A stretch of DNA of 54,752 bases, taken from contig CADEDH010000034.1 in NCBI GenBank assembly GCA_902826025.1, positions 13,197-67,948 of the forward strand, read 5' to 3'. This document shows, piece after piece, positions 9,952-19,019 of this stretch (the first letter of the stretch is position 1; each line of letters begins with the position of its first letter). This DNA comes from an uncultured Actinomycetes bacterium. Lineage in GTDB: Bacteria > Actinomycetota > Acidimicrobiia > Acidimicrobiales > SZUA-35. A model generated the notes under the pieces. That model was not told the origin of the DNA and made no database searches. It worked only from the letters and a program-made list of their open reading frames with translations. Both the position numbers and the translations under genes were made by a program.

Positions 9952-10000
9952 ACCCCGGTCTTCCCTCCCGGGCCCCCGCCGACACCCGCCCTGCTAGTGG

Positions 10001-10489
10001 TCAGGTGTTCCAGAGCCAGCCGTAGACGTACCAGGGTGGGCTGGTGGGTGGGATGGGGATGCCGTCGTGTTTGCGTTGGCGCCACGTCTGGGGGAACGGG
10101 GGTGGTGTCCGCTGTGAGCGGGCAACGATGACCCAGTCTCGGGAGCGGCGGGCGAGGATGGTGATCCGCCGGGACGTGGCCTGGGTGGCGTTCACCCATT
10201 GGTACACGCCGCGGGCGGGTCGGGTGATCCGGCCCCGGCGTACTTCCCACCGCAGGGCGTCGGAGATCAGTTTCGAGGCGCGGCCCGGGCCGAGGTGGAA
10301 CCCGTGGTCAGCGAGGATGCGGGCCATGGCGGCGACGGTGAGTTGGGTGTGGCGTTTGAGTTCGTCGAGCAGGACCCACCGCAGGCCCCGGCCCCGCAGG
10401 GGTGGATGGTCAGCCGGGTCGATCACCGTGACAGACATTGCGGTGAACAGTTCGGCGGGAGGAGAGGAGAACATCGACACGCTCACCAT
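10001..10489 (-). CDS. Hypothetical protein with winged-helix-like core
   Basis: About 162 residues from the ATG at 10489; starts at 10439 and 10522 are alternatives and none has a good ribosome site. The central region (RGLRWVLLDELKRHTQLTVA, then AAMARILADHGFHLGPGRAS) followed by GRITRPARGVYQW reads as a helix-turn-helix plus wing, suggesting DNA binding. The C-terminus is Arg/Pro-rich and ends in WYVYGWLWNT. I do not recognise the family. The gene sits directly next to a large inverted repeat (10527-10638), so it could be a mobile-element or regulatory passenger. Confidence 0.6.
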   Translation of the reverse strand: MVSVSMFSSPPAELFTAMSVTVIDPADHPPLRGRGLRWVLLDELKRHTQLTVAAMARILADHGFHLGPGRASKLISDALRWEVRRGRITRPARGVYQWVNATQATSRRITILARRSRDWVIVARSQRTPPPFPQTWRQRKHDGIPIPPTSPPWYVYGWLWNT

Positions 10490-10526
10490 TGTCCCCGGGG
10501 GGTGTGACAGTGAACCGCCCATCCAG

Positions 10527-10638
10527 CCCGGTCTCCCTCCCGTAGTTGATCTGAATTCGGGTCACAGCGACAACCCCACCGGCCCCCAACCCATTGTCGC
10601 TACGACCCGAATTCGAAGGACATACGGGAGAGACCGGG
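10527..10638. repeat. Large imperfect inverted repeat (about 45-base arms, 20-base loop)
   Basis: The left arm 10527-10573 and right arm 10594-10638 are inverted copies. Matching blocks from the outside inward are CCCGGTCTC, TCCCGTA, GAATTCGGGTC and GCGACAA, with one mismatched 8-base block and a two-base gap. The stop codon and last five codons of the upstream minus-strand gene lie inside the right arm. It is far longer than a usual intrinsic terminator and has no T run, so a miniature mobile element or long cruciform is more likely. Confidence 0.8.
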
Positions 10639-11256
10639 CCCGCTGTGAGATTCAGGACGGGACGGGTCGCCGTGGGGGCTGGACCGGTCGGGCTGGGGCA
10701 CTCGGAGGAGCGGGCGGCGCCGGTGGCTGGGGCGGGAGCGGGGCCGGGCTGGGGGTGGCGCCGACCGGGGGGTGGCGCCGACCGGGGGGTCGACGATCGT
10801 GCGCAGCAACCAGCGCAGGCCCGGGATCGGGGTCACCAGGTCGAGCACGCGCCGAACGGCCCGCTCGGGCAGCGCTGGGGGATCGGTCACGTCGAGGAAC
10901 CGCAGGAGCAGGGGCCCGAGGCCCACGGTGTGGCTGACGGCGACCGGGAGCGTCGGGCCGGGATCGACCTTGGCGAACAGCTCCCACAGCGGGGCGCCAC
11001 CGGCCAGATCCAGGTTCATCCGCTCGAACACGGCCACCGAGGTGCCACGGCTCTCTTCCGTGGCGCCGAGTGCGTCGAGGGCGTCGAGCTCGGGATCGAG
11101 ACCGGGATCCGGCACGTCCGGCGGGCCGTCGTCGCCCTCGATCAGGTCCCGCGTGCGGTCACGCAGGGAACGGACCCCGTCGCCCAGCCGACCGCCGACG
11201 CTCTCGCCGAGCCCGGCCAGCCGGCGCCGCCCTTCCTCGATTCGGTCCGGACCCAC
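10600..11256 (-). CDS. Hypothetical protein, third gene of the DUF1800/DUF1501 operon
   Basis: 218 residues from a GTG at 11256, 15 bases after the DUF1501 stop. There is a charged helical N-terminus, a central region with conserved-looking hydrophobic blocks (SHTVGLGPLLLRFLDVTDPP, LVTPIPGLRWLLRTIVDPP) and a Pro/Arg-rich low-complexity tail. The last residues (FEFGS) are encoded by the inverted repeat, so the natural C-terminus may have been replaced by insertion of that repeat. No signal peptide is obvious. I do not recognise a family; its position suggests a role with the two exported proteins. Confidence 0.6.
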   Translation of the reverse strand: MGPDRIEEGRRRLAGLGESVGGRLGDGVRSLRDRTRDLIEGDDGPPDVPDPGLDPELDALDALGATEESRGTSVAVFERMNLDLAGGAPLWELFAKVDPGPTLPVAVSHTVGLGPLLLRFLDVTDPPALPERAVRRVLDLVTPIPGLRWLLRTIVDPPVGATPRSAPPPARPRSRPSHRRRPLLRVPQPDRSSPHGDPSRPESHSGPGLSRMSFEFGS

Positions 11257-11271
11257 CGGGCGGGGAGCGTA

Positions 11272-12639
11272 TCAGAGCAGACCCAGCGGCTCCGGCGCGC
11301 CCGGCAGCACCGAGGCCGCCTCCACCCCCAGCCACTCCTGGGCCAGGGTGGCCAGATAGCGGTCGAACCCGATCGTGGTGCGCAGGTTGTCGTTCTCGTC
11401 GAGGTCGTCGAGCGGGGGCCGCTCCCCGGCCCGCCGGTCGCCCACCGGACCCGCCACCAACATGGTGGAGGCGTTGCCGTGGTCGAGCCCGCTGCCGTTC
11501 TCCGGCACCCGGCGCCCGAACTCACTGATCGTGGTCACCAGCACCCGGTCGGCGAACCCGAGCTCATCGGCCCGGCTGAGGAACCCGTCGACGGCCACGT
11601 CGAGCTGGGCCAGGTTGGCCTCGGCGGCGTAGGCGTGACCGGTGTGGGTGTCGTACCCTCCCACCCCGGCGTACACCACCCGGGTACCGAGCCCGGCCCC
11701 GATCAGGTCGGCGGCCAGGTAGAGCTGCCAGCCCAGCTCACCGCCCTCGGCCACCATGGGGTGGTCCCAATCCACGTCTCGACCGTCCGCGTCGCCGCCG
11801 GCCGACAGACGGCCAGCCAGATCGAGGAGCTGGCGGTAGGACCCGGCGGCCACCGCCGGGAACTGGTCGTCGCCGCCGAACGCGGCCAGGCCCTGTTGGT
11901 AGGCGGAGGCTTCCGACCAATCGGCCGGCTCCAGGAACCACAGGGCGTCGAGCGAGTCGAGCGACATGGTCGATGCCCGATCGTTGACCAGATGGGGGGT
12001 GGACCCGCCCAGGGCCACGCCGACCAGGGGCGATCCATCGTCGAGGGCGTCGGTGAGGCGGCCCAGGAAGCCGGTGCGGAGCCGGGTACCGGTGCCGTCC
12101 ACGTCGCCCCGCTGCCAGCGGGCCGACATGTCGAAGTGGGAGAGGTCGCCCGCCATCGGTCCCACCCCCTCCACCGTCACCAGACCCCGCCGGGCCAGCC
12201 GCTCGAGCGACGGGTGGAACCCGACCTCGCCGTCGCCCGCCAGCACCTCGTCGCCGGGCACGGCCAGGTTGGGCCGCAGGTCCCGGTAGCGGCTGGAGGT
12301 GTAGGGCACGAGGGTCGACAACCCGTCGTTGCCCCCTTGGAGGTCGACCACCACCAGCACCCGGCCGTCCACTGCACCCGGCACCACCCGGCCCACCGGG
12401 TCACCGGGTCCGGAACCCCCGGTCGGTCCGGCACCGCTGCCCCCCGGCCCCGAACCCCCCGGCGGCGCGGCCGACGGCCCGGAGGTGCACCCCGAGAGCG
12501 CACCCGCCCCGGCGGCCACAGCCCCGGCGGCGCCCAGCGCGCTGAGAAAGGCCCGGCGGCTGAGCAGCCGGCGGGCGGCGGCGCTTCCGGTCAGGGCGGC
12601 GGAGCCCGGTGGACCGAAGGGAAACGACGAGGATCTCAT
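11272..12639 (-). CDS. DUF1501 domain protein, Tat-exported lipoprotein
   Basis: 455 residues. The N-terminus carries a twin-arginine motif (SRRAFLSALG), an alanine-rich hydrophobic stretch and a lipobox-like LSGC, so it is probably exported folded and lipidated. The rest follows the DUF1501 pattern: VVVDLQGGNDGLSTLVPY near the start, then VVYAGVGGYDTHTGH and VLVTTISEFGRRVPENGSG, which resemble the alkaline-phosphatase/sulfatase superfamily core to which DUF1501 belongs. DUF1501 genes nearly always pair with DUF1800 genes, as here; the substrate is unknown. The ATG start overlaps the DUF1800 stop (ATGA), indicating translational coupling. Confidence 0.92.
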   Translation of the reverse strand: MRSSSFPFGPPGSAALTGSAAARRLLSRRAFLSALGAAGAVAAGAGALSGCTSGPSAAPPGGSGPGGSGAGPTGGSGPGDPVGRVVPGAVDGRVLVVVDLQGGNDGLSTLVPYTSSRYRDLRPNLAVPGDEVLAGDGEVGFHPSLERLARRGLVTVEGVGPMAGDLSHFDMSARWQRGDVDGTGTRLRTGFLGRLTDALDDGSPLVGVALGGSTPHLVNDRASTMSLDSLDALWFLEPADWSEASAYQQGLAAFGGDDQFPAVAAGSYRQLLDLAGRLSAGGDADGRDVDWDHPMVAEGGELGWQLYLAADLIGAGLGTRVVYAGVGGYDTHTGHAYAAEANLAQLDVAVDGFLSRADELGFADRVLVTTISEFGRRVPENGSGLDHGNASTMLVAGPVGDRRAGERPPLDDLDENDNLRTTIGFDRYLATLAQEWLGVEAASVLPGAPEPLGLL

Positions 12640-13856
12640 GCGAGGCTGAACTCCGGGCTCGACAGGGCGAGGCGCCACCGGGTGTGCTGGGCCTCCTCCA
12701 CCGGCAGCTCGTCCGACGAGCGAACGGCGTCGAGGGCGGCCCTGGTGGCGGTTGACAGTTCCTGCAGGCCGCAGCGGTCGAGGATGTCGTCCACCGTGCC
12801 CGAGCGGCCAGGGGCCATGGCCTCCCAGTCGGTGTCGAAGGCGAGCGACGCCCGGGCCAGCAGCGAGCCGGGGCTGAGCCAGCGCGGGCCGTCGGGCCAG
12901 CCTCCCACGTTGGGCGGTTGGTACGGCATCTGGCCCAGACTCTGGAGGGTCCAGGCATCGTCGGCCGGGGTGCCGACCACCGCCCGGTAGGCGGTGAACC
13001 ACTCCAGCCCGCTGCGGGGCCGGTTGAGGCGGGCGGTGGCGGCGGCCGGGTCGAGCAGAACGCGCTCCACCAGGTCGGGTACGGCCAGTTCCTGCTCCTG
13101 CCACCACTTCCCCAGGTCGGCGGCGGCCGCCGGATCGAGGTCGGTGCCCACCAGGTGGTGCCACAAGCGGGTGCTCACGCGCTGGGCCGTCTCCGGCTGG
13201 TCGCACAGGAAGTCGACCACCTTGGCGGTGTCCCAGTCGTCCTGCACCCCCTTGAACAGCAGGGGGGCCACGAAGGCGTTCTCCCGCCGCCAGCTCACCT
13301 CGCCGTCCTCCACCACCCAACCGGCCAGGGCCCGGGCGGCCGAGCGCACGTCATCCTCGGTGTAGGCGTCTCGGCCGACGGTGAACAGCTCCATCAGCTC
13401 CCGGGCCAGGTTCTCGTTCGGGTTGGCCGCCATCGAGCCGTCGGCGTCGAGGTACTGGACGAGGGCCCCGCCCGTCACGTAGGCGTGCAGGATCGTGCGG
13501 TAGTCGCCCAGGGCACCAGACCGCAGGTCGGTGAGCTGGCGGCGGATGAGGCCGGCCGACGACACCTTGTCGGCCGAGGTGGTGAGCAGCCCGTGCCAGA
13601 ACCAGGCCATCCGCTCCCGGAGACCGCTGGTGGGGTCGATCATCCGGTTCACCCACCAGGTGACGAGGTCGGTCCAGTCGTCGGTGGCCGGCGGGTCGTC
13701 GCCGGCGTCGGCACCGGTGGCACGGCTGAGCACGTCGGCCACGGCGTCGTCCCAGCTCAGATCGGCCAGTTGGTCGATCCGGGACGGGTTGACGGTGAGG
13801 CTGGTGCGTCGCAGGAGGTGGGCGGCCCGCGCCCGGCCCGGGTGGCGCTCGATCAT
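12636..13856 (-). CDS. DUF1800 domain-containing protein
   Basis: 406 residues from the ATG at 13856 (an open frame continues upstream but is only antisense to the response regulator). Family landmarks are HLLRRTSLTVNPSRIDQL at the N-terminus, the block MAWFWHGLLTTSADKV, NENLARELMELFTVGRDAYT in the middle and YQPPNVGGWPDGPRW near the end. DUF1800 proteins are partners of DUF1501 proteins and are thought to act at the envelope; the biochemical role is unknown. It leads a three-gene operon and is divergent from the response regulator, with about 105 bases between for both promoters. Confidence 0.92.
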   Translation of the reverse strand: MIERHPGRARAAHLLRRTSLTVNPSRIDQLADLSWDDAVADVLSRATGADAGDDPPATDDWTDLVTWWVNRMIDPTSGLRERMAWFWHGLLTTSADKVSSAGLIRRQLTDLRSGALGDYRTILHAYVTGGALVQYLDADGSMAANPNENLARELMELFTVGRDAYTEDDVRSAARALAGWVVEDGEVSWRRENAFVAPLLFKGVQDDWDTAKVVDFLCDQPETAQRVSTRLWHHLVGTDLDPAAAADLGKWWQEQELAVPDLVERVLLDPAAATARLNRPRSGLEWFTAYRAVVGTPADDAWTLQSLGQMPYQPPNVGGWPDGPRWLSPGSLLARASLAFDTDWEAMAPGRSGTVDDILDRCGLQELSTATRAALDAVRSSDELPVEEAQHTRWRLALSSPEFSLA

Positions 13857-13961
13857 GGGGTACACCCGCTCATGAGGTGCACCGTAGAGAACAGGCGATG
13901 ATGGCAGCGTGAAGGCGACCTTCATCCCGTCTTCATACGGCCCGTGAGAGACTCCCGGGGT

Positions 13962-14636
13962 ATGCGCGTGCTGCTGGTGGAGGACGACGACGCCCTGGCC
14001 CGGGTGCTGACCCGGGGTATGGCCGAGGAGGGCCACGCCGTCGACCACGCCGGCACCGTGGCCGCCGCCGCCGAGGCCCACGCCGTGAACCAGTACGATC
14101 TGGTCGTGCTCGACCTCGGCCTGCCCGACGGCGACGGCGTGGCCCTGTGCCGGGACCTGCGGGCCACCGGCGCCACCACCCCCATCCTGATGCTCACGGC
14201 CCGCGACGCCCTGTCGGACAAGGTGGCCGGGCTCGACGCCGGCGCCGACGACTACCTCACGAAGCCCTTTGCCTATCCCGAGCTGGCGGCCCGGGTGCGA
14301 GCCCTGCTGCGCCGACCTCGGGAGACGGTCAGTCCGGTGCTGGCCTGCGGCGACGTGCGGCTCGACCCGGCGGCCCACACGGCGTGGCGGGGGGCGATCA
14401 TGATCCCCCTCACTCCACGGGAGTTCAGCCTGCTCGACTACCTGCTGCGCCGGGCCGGGCAGGTCTGCACCCGGGAGGATCTGCTCGAGCACGTGTGGGA
14501 CGCCCACTACGACGGACTGTCGAACGTGGTGGACGTCCATATCGCCAACCTGCGGCGCAAGCTGGAGCAACCGGGGCGGCCCGACCCGCTGCAGACGGTT
14601 CGGGGTGTGGGCTACCGGCTAGTGGACGAGCGGTGA
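13962..14636 (+). CDS. OmpR/PhoB-family response regulator
   Basis: 224 residues. The receiver domain has the acidic pocket VEDDD, the phospho-acceptor D51 in LVVLDLGLPDGDG and the lysine in YLTKPF. The C-terminal winged helix is of OmpR type (LTPREFSLLDYLLRRAGQVC, then VVDVHIANLRRKLE and TVRGVGYRL). It should be phosphorylated by the kinase encoded immediately downstream, whose GTG start overlaps its stop. The divergent DUF1800 operon is an obvious candidate target. Confidence 0.95.
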   Translation: MRVLLVEDDDALARVLTRGMAEEGHAVDHAGTVAAAAEAHAVNQYDLVVLDLGLPDGDGVALCRDLRATGATTPILMLTARDALSDKVAGLDAGADDYLTKPFAYPELAARVRALLRRPRETVSPVLACGDVRLDPAAHTAWRGAIMIPLTPREFSLLDYLLRRAGQVCTREDLLEHVWDAHYDGLSNVVDVHIANLRRKLEQPGRPDPLQTVRGVGYRLVDER

Positions 14637-15835
14637 ACGCCGCTGCTGGCTCCGCCGCCGCCGTCGCCCGCAGCCGGTGGCGGTGGTCGGCCGCCGGGGC
14701 CGGGGTGGCGGCCGCCATCGCCCTGCCGCTGGCCGCCCTCAACTACCGCCACGACACGGCCGATGCCCGGGACCAGACACTGACCTGGGCGGCAGAGCGG
14801 ATCGACGCCGCTGAGCGAATTCGTTTCGGTGCCGAGGTGGAGCCGCCGGTGAACACCTGGGTGGTCAACACCGAGTACGGCAGCGCTGAGCCGGTGGGCG
14901 AGACCTACACCGACCCGCCCCTGTTGAGCCTGGCCGAGGAGGCGGGCGAGGGCGACGTGGTGCGGGACTACGAGTTCGCCGGTCGGTGGCTGGCCTACGG
15001 CCACTGGATCACCGGCACCGAGGTGATGGTGGCGGTGATCGAGCGCGACGACGAGTTGGGGGCGGTGACGGCCGCCCGGTTCCGGTGGACGCTGGCCACG
15101 CTGGGCGTGGCCGCCGCCGGCGGTGTAGCCGCCTGGCTGGTGGCGGGACGGATGCAGGCGCCGGTTCGGCGGGCTCACGCCGTGAACCGAGACTTCATCG
15201 CCGACGCCGCTCACGAGTTGCGGACGCCACTGTCGATCATCCAGGCCTCGGCCGGGTTCGCCCTCGACCGGGAGCGCTCTCCCGACGACTATCGGGAGTC
15301 GCTCAGCGAGATCCTCACCGCCAGCGAGCGAGCGGCGGCCAGCGTGGGTGACCTGTTGGAGTTCGCCCGGCTGGAGGCAGGGCAGGAGTCGCTGCGGCTG
15401 GCCCCGCTCCGGCTCGACCTGCTGGTGGAAGAGGTGGCGGCCTCGATCCGGGTCGACGGGGTGACGGTGGAGGCCGAGGCGGGCGAGGCGGTGGTGGTGG
15501 CCGCCGACTACAGCCTGGTTCGCCAGGCCATCGACAACATCGCCCGCAACGCCGCCGCCCGAGCCGGCAAGGTGAGGTTGTCGACACGGCTGGCGGCCCG
15601 AGAGGCCGTGATCGAGGTGGCCGACGACGGGCCGGGGTTCGACCCCGGCATGATCGACCACGTCTTCGAGCGCTTCCGGCGGGGCGACCGGGCGGGCTCG
15701 GTGGGCCTGGGCATGGCCATCGCCCGCACCATCGTGGACCTCCACGGGGGGAGTTGCACGGCGGCCAACCGGGCGCCGGCCGAAGGGGGCGGCGCCGTGG
15801 TGTCGATCCGGCTGCCCTACAACCCGGCGCTGTAG
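14633..15835 (+). CDS. Membrane sensor histidine kinase
   Basis: 400 residues from a GTG that overlaps the regulator stop (GTGA). A first membrane helix at about residues 16-32 and a second at about 152-172 enclose a roughly 115-residue extracytoplasmic sensor region. Then come the H-box DAAHELRTPLSII (H194), the N-box region AIDNIARNAAARA, the G1 box VADDGPGFDP and G2 GLGMAIARTIVDLHGG. It lacks an obvious HAMP motif between the second helix and the H-box. It pairs with the OmpR-type regulator; the signal is unknown. Confidence 0.94.
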   Translation: MNAAAGSAAAVARSRWRWSAAGAGVAAAIALPLAALNYRHDTADARDQTLTWAAERIDAAERIRFGAEVEPPVNTWVVNTEYGSAEPVGETYTDPPLLSLAEEAGEGDVVRDYEFAGRWLAYGHWITGTEVMVAVIERDDELGAVTAARFRWTLATLGVAAAGGVAAWLVAGRMQAPVRRAHAVNRDFIADAAHELRTPLSIIQASAGFALDRERSPDDYRESLSEILTASERAAASVGDLLEFARLEAGQESLRLAPLRLDLLVEEVAASIRVDGVTVEAEAGEAVVVAADYSLVRQAIDNIARNAAARAGKVRLSTRLAAREAVIEVADDGPGFDPGMIDHVFERFRRGDRAGSVGLGMAIARTIVDLHGGSCTAANRAPAEGGGAVVSIRLPYNPAL

Positions 15836-15964
15836 GGCGGGCACGGCTCGCGCTGCGGGCCCCGGCCCAGGCTTCGGCCCCGGCCGATGCGGGTAGCCGG
15901 AGGCAGAACTGTTCCCGGGAGATCCGATCGTGAACCACAGCCACTGGCCGGGCGGCGGTCGGCC

Positions 15965-16048
15965 ATGAGCCCTACCGTCGTCGTCTGGGTGATCGCCATC
16001 ATCATCGTGGCCGCTCTCGCGTTGGGCGTCCTCCGGGGCGGCCCGTGA
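15965..16048 (+). CDS. 27-residue single-helix membrane peptide
   Basis: An ATG at 15965 opens a 27-codon frame: MSPTVVVW, then a continuous hydrophobic segment (VIAIIIVAALALGVL) and a short basic-polar tail RGGP. Its TGA at 16046-16048 overlaps the GTG start of the esterase (GTGA), the coupling used by other real genes in this window. It reads as one transmembrane helix and may assemble with the membrane part of the esterase. No homologue is recognised, and a leader role for translation of the esterase is also possible. Confidence 0.5.
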   Translation: MSPTVVVWVIAIIIVAALALGVLRGGP

Positions 16049-17325
16049 CGGTCGGCTGGGCCGTCACGGCAATAGTGATGTCAGCCGTGCTCATGCTCGG
16101 GGTCACGCCGCTGGGCCGATCGGGATGGCGGGGCCGCGTGAGTTGGTTGGGCGGCCTGGTCTCGGCCGAGATGCCGTTCCTGCCTCTGGCCTGGTTGCTA
16201 CTCACGACGGCGGTGGCGGCAACCGCTGGCGACCTCCACGGCGCCGGCTGGTGGCTGGCGCTCGGATTGCAGGTGCCGGCCGGGGCGGCCGCGGCTGTGA
16301 TCACGGTGCGCAGCGTGAAAGCCCGGCCGATTCTGTACCGGGCCTTCGACGCCGAACTGGGTGCCGGTGAGCCCGGGCGGCAGGCCTGGGAGGAGGCCCG
16401 GGGCCAGCTCGGGCAGCGGCTCCGCTGGTGGCGGATCGTCCTGGCCCCTCTGCCGCTGACGGTCCCGCCGGCCCTTCGCCGCACCGCCGACGTGAGCTAC
16501 GGACCCGACGGCCGGTGGCACCGGCTCGACGTGTATCGCCACCGCCGCCGCCCGCTGACCGGACCGGTGCTCGTCCACCTCCACGGCGGCGGGTTCACCG
16601 GGGGGCGCAAGAGCTTCGAGGCCCGGCCGCTCGTGCACCGTCTGGCCCGGCACGGCTGGCTGTGTGTCAGCGTCGACTACCGTCGCCTGCCCCTCACCCC
16701 GTTTGCCGGCATGGTCGACGATGTACAACGGGCTCTGGCCTGGACCCGACGCCACGCCGCCCAGGTGGGAGCCGACCCCGACCTGGTGTTCCTGGCCGGC
16801 AGCTCAGCCGGAGCCCACCTGGCGCTGACGGCCGCCCTGGCCAACGCCGGGCCGCCAGTCGACAACAACCGGGCCGGTGACCGGGCCGTCGGCGATTGCA
16901 CCGAGGCTGGCCCGGTGGCCGGGGTGATCGGGCTCTACGGCTATTACGGCGCGGCCGCCATCGGCAGCGGCGTGCCCCCGGTGGCGAGCGGCGGCCCAGC
17001 CGCCACCCGTCCGATCGGGTCCGGCCGATCGTTCCCGGCCCTCATCGCCCACGGTGTGAACGACACGTTCGTTTCCCCCTCCAACGCCCGGGCGGCGGTG
17101 GACCGGTTGCGACGGGCGACGGCCGGACCGGTGGTCTACGTCGAGCTGCCGGGAGCCCAGCACTCGTTCGACCTGTTCCACTCGATCCGGTTCGAGATCT
17201 TGGTCAACGGCATCGAGACCTTCGCCCAGTGGGTGCTGGCCACCCGGGCGGCCGACACGGGCCAGGGCGTCGGCCCGGGCGCCCCGCCGCCGGTCAGAGG
17301 CGACCGGCGGCGAAGTCGGCCATGA
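16045..17325 (+). CDS. Membrane-anchored alpha/beta hydrolase (hormone-sensitive-lipase-like esterase)
   Basis: 426 residues. The first about 95 residues contain three hydrophobic segments, so the enzyme is membrane anchored. The catalytic part shows the oxyanion motif HGGGFTGG (H180), the nucleophile elbow GSSAG (S254), an acidic residue in GVNDTF (D340) and the histidine in AQHSFD (H373), the classic bacterial HSL-family triad. Probable function is hydrolysis of short or medium acyl esters. The GTG start overlaps the preceding peptide gene. Its 3' end overlaps the convergent TROVE gene by 32 bases. Confidence 0.9.
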   Translation: MTVGWAVTAIVMSAVLMLGVTPLGRSGWRGRVSWLGGLVSAEMPFLPLAWLLLTTAVAATAGDLHGAGWWLALGLQVPAGAAAAVITVRSVKARPILYRAFDAELGAGEPGRQAWEEARGQLGQRLRWWRIVLAPLPLTVPPALRRTADVSYGPDGRWHRLDVYRHRRRPLTGPVLVHLHGGGFTGGRKSFEARPLVHRLARHGWLCVSVDYRRLPLTPFAGMVDDVQRALAWTRRHAAQVGADPDLVFLAGSSAGAHLALTAALANAGPPVDNNRAGDRAVGDCTEAGPVAGVIGLYGYYGAAAIGSGVPPVASGGPAATRPIGSGRSFPALIAHGVNDTFVSPSNARAAVDRLRRATAGPVVYVELPGAQHSFDLFHSIRFEILVNGIETFAQWVLATRAADTGQGVGPGAPPPVRGDRRRSRP

Positions 17326-18958
17326 GCTGGGGTGCGGCCGTGTCGAACCCGACGACGTCGAGCATGCCGGCATCGGCCGGGTCGGCGATGGTGAACCCGT
17401 TCGACACCATGGCCACCACCGTGAGCCGGGCGGCGATGCCCGTTCGCTCCCGGTACCGCTGCAGGGCCTGGGCCGGATGGATGTCACCAGCCCACGTCTC
17501 GGAGTCGGTGTAGACCACGAAGTGGTCGACGGCCAGACCCCGTTCGAGGGCGTAGAGCATGGGCAGGGAGCAGTCGGTGCCGCAGAACGGGAACCCGTCC
17601 ACGGCGGCCAGGATGTCGTCGAGCCGCTGGCGGCGCGACAGAGGCAGCGGCGTGATCCCGTAATCCGAACCGCCGCGCCGGTGGTTGGGCGACACCCACG
17701 CCCCCTTGCCCGCGATGTTGAACGCCACCGTGATCACCTCGGGCTCGGTGGCCAGGGTGACGGCGGCCATGGCGGCCGACGCCAGCCTCGGCGTGAGCCC
17801 GGGCACCCCGGCCACCACGCCGCCCGACATCGAACCCGAGACGTCGAGGGCGGCCAGCGTACGGACACCGGCCGGCTTAACCGAAGCGAAGGCGCGGTAG
17901 AAGGTGTCGTCGAGCGCGTCGACAATGGCCGGAATTGGGTCCCACGTGAGCCGACCCCTCGCCCCCCGACCACTGCGGTAGGTGATGAGAGCGGCCAGCA
18001 CGGCGATCGGGTGGAGACGAGCGGACCGGATGGCACCGGTGTCGGCCAGGCGGGCCAGCACGGCATGGGTGCCGGGGCTGCCAGGGGCCAGAGTCCCGTT
18101 GGCCGTCATCCGGCCCAGGTTGCGGACCAGGGCGCCGAGGCCGGTCACCGGGATCAGAGCCTGCCACACCTCGGGCGCGGCCAGATGCTCCGAGCGCAGC
18201 GCCTCCCACGGGAGCCGGTGCTCGGTGATCAGGGGGATGACGTCGGCCGCCGTCGACGCCGCCTGGGCCGACCGGTGGGCGTGGAGGATGCGGGGGGTGC
18301 CGGCCGGGAGTGCGCCGTTCACCTCGGCCTTGCCCACCGCCCAGCGCAGGGCGAGGTCGGTGGCCGAGTCCCGCTCGGGGCGGGGCTTGGCCAGGCGCAG
18401 CAGGTCGCGGTGGGACCAGCCGTCCCGCTGCTGGTACTTGACCAGCTGGTAGGCCAGGGCGTCGGCGTCCTTGGTGGTGTACCAGTCGGCCACGGCCCGA
18501 CGCAGGCCGCGACCCCACCCCCGGAACTGCTCCACGTAGCCGGCGAACAGGAAGAGATGGGTGCCGGTGCGGCACACGGCGGGCAGGGCGGCCAGCGCCC
18601 GGGCCCTCGTGTCGGGATCGTGTGCGGCGGCGCAGGCGGCCAGGGCGAAGATCACCGGCTGATGGCGGGGGTTGCGGCCGGCGGTCGACACGGCGGTGAT
18701 CTCGTCGACCGTGCGGGGCCCGTCGAGCACGACACAGCGCAGAACGGCGGCCGCGCTCTCGGCCACCAGAGCGCTCTCAGAGGCGTAGTAGGACGGGCCG
18801 TCGACCCCGAGGATCAGGAAGCGGCGGAGGCGGGCCCAGTCGTCGACCGGCCAGACATAACCACCGGCCGAGTTCGGCACCTGGCCGCTACCAGGGATGC
18901 GCTGGCTCTGTGGGGTGGCGCGGGTGATGAACCCGGCGAGGGGGTTCCGGCTGGGCAT
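17294..18958 (-). CDS. rsr: TROVE domain protein (Ro60/Rsr-like RNA-binding protein)
   Basis: 554 residues, close to the length of Ro60. The N-terminal part is a HEAT-like TROVE module (blocks YYASESALVAESAAAVLRC, AVADWYTTKDADALAYQLVK), and the C-terminal part is a von Willebrand A fold with an intact MIDAS motif DVSGSMSG and the later VVYTDSETWAGDIHP. Ro proteins bind misfolded RNAs in a ring and Y RNAs on the outside; bacterial forms work with exonucleases in RNA maturation, decay and stress survival. I start at ATG 18958 (MPSRNPLAGF); a longer frame to 19075 has no family support. A tRNA-like RNA lies upstream on the same strand, as expected for a Y RNA. Confidence 0.93.
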   Translation of the reverse strand: MPSRNPLAGFITRATPQSQRIPGSGQVPNSAGGYVWPVDDWARLRRFLILGVDGPSYYASESALVAESAAAVLRCVVLDGPRTVDEITAVSTAGRNPRHQPVIFALAACAAAHDPDTRARALAALPAVCRTGTHLFLFAGYVEQFRGWGRGLRRAVADWYTTKDADALAYQLVKYQQRDGWSHRDLLRLAKPRPERDSATDLALRWAVGKAEVNGALPAGTPRILHAHRSAQAASTAADVIPLITEHRLPWEALRSEHLAAPEVWQALIPVTGLGALVRNLGRMTANGTLAPGSPGTHAVLARLADTGAIRSARLHPIAVLAALITYRSGRGARGRLTWDPIPAIVDALDDTFYRAFASVKPAGVRTLAALDVSGSMSGGVVAGVPGLTPRLASAAMAAVTLATEPEVITVAFNIAGKGAWVSPNHRRGGSDYGITPLPLSRRQRLDDILAAVDGFPFCGTDCSLPMLYALERGLAVDHFVVYTDSETWAGDIHPAQALQRYRERTGIAARLTVVAMVSNGFTIADPADAGMLDVVGFDTAAPQLMADFAAGRL

Positions 18959-19019
18959 GGCTCGCTCGCAGGTGTCGGACGGAGGGAGAGGCGTTACGGG
19001 CGAGAGATGGGACCCGGAA

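Noticed and set aside
9955..10542. Direct repeat (CCCGGTC-TCCCTCCCG) flanking the wHTH-like gene as a target-site duplication
   Set aside because: Only about 16 bases with an indel in low-complexity GC-rich sequence; chance is likely.
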